Assembly (NCBI GenBank): GCA_027604005.1
Contig: JADGJT010000493.1
Span: 1-14,754, forward strand
DNA from: Dinochytrium kinnereticum
Taxonomy: Eukaryota > Chytridiomycota > Chytridiomycetes > Chytridiales > Chytridiaceae
Direction: 5' to 3'
Length of the DNA: 14,754 nt
The notes below the pieces were generated by a model. It was not told the origin of the DNA and made no database searches. It worked only from the letters and a program-made list of their open reading frames with translations. The position numbers and the translations under genes are program-made. The first letter of the stretch is position 1; every line of letters begins with the position of its first letter. Below are positions 11,501-14,754 of this stretch, in pieces.

Positions 11501-11845
11501 GAGACATTGTCCCGGTGTTTTCCATGGACGCTTTTCGGGTTCTCATAGATGCTCTACGGTCAATGGTTAAGTTTTAGTCAACAGTCCAAGCAGGATTCAT
11601 CTAAACCTCAAGCTCTGGGAAAACTCTTCCAAAAGTCGAGCCTCCTCTCCATCCTCATCTGGCGATAACGGACCTCCAATAGCATCCAAAAGAGTTAGAT
11701 TTGACAGTGACTTTGGACTCAAAGGAGCATCGGCATTCCTCTCTGCTGTCCAAGGGGATTGAATGTCAGTTCAAAAGCATCCCCCTTCACTTTCAAAGAT
11801 GGGAGAAGCATTACTTGTTTCTGATGAGAGGATCAAAGATGCCAT
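8515..11845 (-). CDS. Large coiled-coil, Ser/Pro-rich protein, 9 exons; family not recognised
   Basis: Exons in transcription order: 11845-11815, 11745-11607, 11553-10062, 9965-9875, 9821-9644, 9581-9539, 9473-9384, 9325-8738, 8661-8515. They total 2799 nt (932 residues). Residues about 60-450 are disordered, with many Ser/Thr-Pro sites. About 456-707 is heptad-rich coiled coil (for example IHRLRREIEDVNMKGKREVD), broken once at APPTLPSID. A second disordered stretch (RSPSPRQSPSTPSG onward) leads to a C-terminal coil from about 860. It carries LNEQKMTLTSELQRIP, a Gly/Ser loop, then KKEEIDDKLDDVERLIGG. The architecture resembles spindle-pole, centrosomal or ciliary scaffolds, but no diagnostic domain is visible. 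The tail-to-tail flagellar neighbour does not prove a shared role. The 5' end is uncertain. The frame stays open upstream of ATG 11845 to a TAA near 12013-12015 and would add YTSPRGILATQ, but that stretch has no in-frame ATG, so a further upstream exon is possible. Confidence 0.83.
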
Positions 11846-12197
11846 TCGATTTGATGTTCGTGGTATATTTGGATGAGTGGAGGTGGTGCTGGAAGTGGTT
11901 TCTTGTCTGGAGGTGGTCGCTGAGGGGTTAGAGAGGTGTTGGGTAGCTAATATGCCTCTCGGACTTGTGTACTGAAAATTGTCATGAAACACCCTTGAGC
12001 ATGCCTGTTAACAGCCAGCAACGAGCGATAGCTGGCCACTTGCGCGCTCGGTTGTGATTGGGAGGCAAGCGCATTGAAGGATGTCTGCTTCCTTTGGCAC
12101 TTTTCTTACGTCCACAATGCCACAATGAAATTGGACGTACCGGCTTGTTCACGAGCAGCCGGCATACCGCCCGTATCTCCAACATCGATCAGTTCAA
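11846..12197. promoter_or_regulatory. Divergent promoter region between the coiled-coil gene and the small ORF
   Basis: About 350 bases separate the two proposed starts. A CCAAT box reads on the minus strand (ATTGG at 12057-12061). An inverted repeat CGAGCG..CGCTCG spans about 12022-12050. Part of this region may instead be 5' coding sequence of the coiled-coil gene, because its frame stays open to about 12012. Assignment as a promoter rests on gene orientation only. Confidence 0.4.
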
Positions 12198-12563
12198 ATG
12201 CAGGCATCCGCAACTCCTACCATATCCACTCCGCAGATCTCTCCCTCATCACAGTCATCACATCCTAAATCCCTTATCCAAAGGCGCTTCGACACCTACC
12301 GTTTCCAAACTGTCACCGCAGCCGACCCCCCTTTGGCAATATTCGACCAACCGCCTGGCACAATCATCAGCCTAACCCTTCCTGGATGGCCTGACTTATT
12401 AAACCCTGAAGACGCCGGTTGGGATCGGATTGTCCCCGTGCCGTGCGAGTATGACGCGACGGAGGTGCCAGCACCCGGGGGTGGTTGGATGATGTTGCCT
12501 TTTGATAGGAGTTTGAGGGAGTTTGTGCCGGAGAGCATTGTATCCGAGGCAGTTCTGTTTTGA
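12198..12563 (+). CDS. Small unknown protein, single exon
   Basis: This frame gives 121 residues from ATG 12198 to TGA 12561-12563. I do not recognise it. The first 25 residues are Ser/Thr/Pro-rich (TPTISTPQISPSSQSS). The rest has folded-protein composition, with several Trp, Gly and Pro: FDTYRFQTVTAADPPLAIF, TLPGWPDLLNPEDAGWDRIV and GGGWMMLPFDRSLREFVP. There is no signal peptide, membrane helix or coiled coil. Support is the ordered, aromatic-rich composition and its place between genes facing other ways. Against it, an antisense frame (12296-12694) is also open and no intron supports the model. It could also be the 3' exon of a longer transcript. Confidence 0.5.
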   Translation: MQASATPTISTPQISPSSQSSHPKSLIQRRFDTYRFQTVTAADPPLAIFDQPPGTIISLTLPGWPDLLNPEDAGWDRIVPVPCEYDATEVPAPGGGWMMLPFDRSLREFVPESIVSEAVLF

Positions 12564-12757
12564 AGATGTGAAGGGTGATCGGTTCTTTTTGGTTCAGACC
12601 TGCAAGTATGCATTAACTTTGATGTGATATGTCCTTTAAGGTTGCAAATATCTGTACTTCTCCTTTTCATATAAAGTAAGGCTGAAAAAGCCATATTATT
12701 CCTTCATGAAGTATAAGCCAATTTACGTCTAAACTTTATTGAACACATTTCCACCCA
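12564..12757. other. Short convergent 3' intergenic region
   Basis: About 190 bases lie between two facing stop codons. An ATATAAAG near 12670 and AT-rich sequence are visible. No gene or structured RNA was seen. Confidence 0.5.
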
Positions 12758-14754
12758 TCAACTCTCCTCGAGAAGTTTTAACAGGGCCTTGTTTCGCTCT
12801 TCCTCTGTCATCTCTCCCAAGGCCCTTATAACCGAAACACCAGAGCTGCCGTTGGAGGGTCCTGATTTGCAGTTAGGGCTGTTGGACCCGCCGCTATTGC
12901 CCCCGTTAGACGCACCAGCCCTTCCATTCGGCCGCCTAATCCAAGCACCAGAGGTGCACATCACAGAGGAGTTCACTGCTGGAATGAAAGGTGAGGAGGA
13001 TCGTGTGGACTTGGGTGGGGAAGGTGAAGGGACTCGCGATTCCCCCAGAACGTGGCTGAATCTCGCCACAGGTGGTGAGGGCATGATGAAACCAGCTTGT
13101 CGCGCCGGGGCCTTCTTCACCAGATCCTTCAGAGCCTCGTGAGCTTTGGACGACCTAGAGAAAGTCAACGTCGATGGTCGCGAGGTGGTTGAAGCCCGTG
13201 AACTCTTCTTTGAGCTGGTCTCCTTCCTGATGGATCGAAGGGTGTCGCCGTTTCCAAGAGTCATCCCTTTCCATCGGGTTAATCCACCACCAGCAGGCTT
13301 AGCGGGAGGACGGGGCTGCGAGATTCGAGGAGGGCGGACAGGGGTTGTCGCGGGAGAAGGAAGCCTAGGGACTTCCGGGTCATCGTCTTTCCGTTCTTGA
13401 ACCTCCATCGTAGGGAGTTCGAACACATTTTGTTCGTCGTTCGATGGCTTCTCGAGTGGAGGCGATATTGGTCGGAAAGACTTGGTCGGCGTGATGACTT
13501 TTGGAGAGGAATCTGGAACTTCCAAAATCATTGGCTCGGCGGCTGGTGGAAGATCGAGGATGCTTAGAAAGACTGGTTCTGAGGGCTCCTCCGTCGGGTC
13601 CACCATCATCAGATCGTCGTTTTCCACCATCATCAAATCAGCGTGTTCAACCACGTCAATATCCATCGGTTCTGGAGAGCTTTCGCAAGTGATGGGATGC
13701 CAGGAGTGATAGTCTTCAGTGGGCTTCTGGTAATCTGGAGGTAAAACTAAGGAAGCATTTGTTAGCCGAACGAAACAAAAACAGGAGGGAACAAGGCACT
13801 GACGTGGTTCGTCCACTTGCTGCTCAGAGTATGAGCCATGACTGTTGAACTGTGCTTGAGAAGGATAACTCTCGGGACTCTTGTAAGCATTGCTGGCAAA
13901 GCGGTTTTCCCAGAAGCCTTTAATGAAAATGGAGGAGTGAGCCAGTAAGTTACAGAAAAAGCACAGAAAAAATATCAAAGAAAGAGAAGAAACTTACGTT
14001 CTTCGCCAATGATCCTTGCTTCCAAAGCATCTTGAATGTTGGATGGTCGTGCTTTGGCGTGTTGGCTAGAGTGAGTCCCGTTGTAAGACGTTAAGGTTGA
14101 ATGTGTCTTGTAGTGATGGTCTAAAGAGCCCAAGTTCTCCAGGTTCGTTCGGCGTGCTCCGTAAGGCTCATTCCCGTCTGCATAGTTGTAAATGCCGCAA
14201 CGCTGGTGGACTGGCAGAATATACACAGTTAGTTCCAAACGATGCCGAGAAAACAACTAACAAGCCTCGATGCGTTCAAAGTCGCGCTGCTTGTGGCCTT
14301 GGCCGTTATTCACAATACGTCGCCGGATGCTGGGAAAGTCGAGTTTTCTCGATGGTTTGAACCTCTCAAGTTCGTCTTGCACGGAAAGGGGATGGAGGTG
14401 GAGCTGCTTGTGCTCTCCTCGGTAAGTCCAGTTCTCCAAGCGATTATCGCCACTGATGGCTGCAAAAGAAAAAGAAAGAGATATCAGCTGAAGAGATCAA
14501 ATGCAGTTCCACTACTCACAGTTTGCAATGTCATTGATGGTTCGGGGGCCCCTGAATGCCTTCTTGCCCTGAGTATCTACGAGTCAGCATCGTCTGCAGT
14601 CCATAAGCAGAAAAGAAGAAACCATCTTACATTGTTCCAATTGAGTTTTTGAGTAGAGGCATTCGTCAACATAACCTCCTCAGTGATTGGACCTGAGAGC
14701 CCGAACCATCTTCGTTGCTTCTCCATTCGCTCCTCCCACTCGACTTGCGAACTC
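12758..14754 (-). CDS. Unknown largely disordered protein, 3' six exons; 5' end outside the window
   Basis: Exons in transcription order: from beyond 14754 to 14631, 14568-14520, 14459-14262, 14210-13998, 13917-13804, 13746-12758. They encode about 561 visible residues, all in phase. The family is not recognised. The visible N-terminal part looks conserved and charged: EWEERMEKQRRWFGLSGPI, KAFRGPRTINDIANS, GDNRLENWTYRGEHKQLHLH, SVQDELERFKPSRKLDFPSI. This is followed by ALEARIIGEERFWENRF. The last exon (about 230 to the end) is disordered and Pro/Ser-rich, with an acidic patch holding a short duplication (DLMMVENDDLMMVD) and basic patches (SIRKETSSKKSSR). It closes with a helix, EMTEEERNKALLKLLEES. 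There is no membrane segment. The acidic/Pro/Ser composition would suit a nuclear or scaffold protein, but that is a guess. In the first junction the TAG acceptor at 14579-14578 breaks the frame; the CAG at 14571-14569 keeps it. Confidence 0.82.

Noticed and set aside
11982..12185. 67-codon minus-strand frame upstream of the coiled-coil gene
   Set aside because: It is not in frame with the gene and has no motif; it is probably chance.
12296..12694. 132-codon frame antisense to the small + strand ORF
   Set aside because: Its composition is less protein-like and no splice or family support was seen. It cannot be fully excluded.

Overview
The window is eukaryotic nuclear DNA with many short spliceosomal introns (38 to 96 nt, GT..AG, recognisable CTRAC/CTAAC-like branch sites) and compact gene spacing, which is typical of a fungus. 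One gene encodes a recognisable flagellar (axonemal) protein, the CFAP119/CCDC189 family. A fungus that keeps this gene is most likely zoosporic (chytrid-like, in the broad sense). That placement is an inference from one family plus gene architecture. I see no prokaryotic operon signal, mobile element, CRISPR array, rRNA or tRNA.

Layout. 1-761 (+): 3' part of an acetyl-CoA C-acetyltransferase (thiolase). 1314-2421 (+): two-exon unknown membrane protein. 3020-6333 (-): twelve-exon DDHD-domain phospholipase A1-like gene, including a 28-nt microexon and a 38-nt intron. 6866-8442 (+): eight-exon CFAP119-like flagellar gene, divergent from the phospholipase. 8515-11845 (-): nine-exon coiled-coil protein, tail to tail with the flagellar gene. 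12198-12563 (+): small unknown ORF. 12758-14754 (-): six visible exons of an unknown, largely disordered protein whose 5' end lies beyond the window.

I rebuilt the exon models by hand, joining exons at GT..AG sites so that phase is kept and protein-family motifs run across the junctions. Every complete multi-exon model gives a total divisible by three (DDHD 2679 nt, CFAP119 1149 nt, coiled-coil 2799 nt, membrane protein 1038 nt). The least certain points are the first exons of the DDHD and coiled-coil genes, the start of the membrane protein, and whether the 121-residue ORF is real.

The genes do not form an obvious pathway. Thiolase and the DDHD phospholipase are ordinary lipid-metabolism genes. 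The flagellar gene and the adjacent coiled-coil gene could both belong to the cytoskeleton, but only the first is recognised from sequence. The items most worth checking are the microexon, the very short intron, two alternative acceptor situations, the flagellar gene with its lineage-specific disordered insert, and the three unrecognised proteins.
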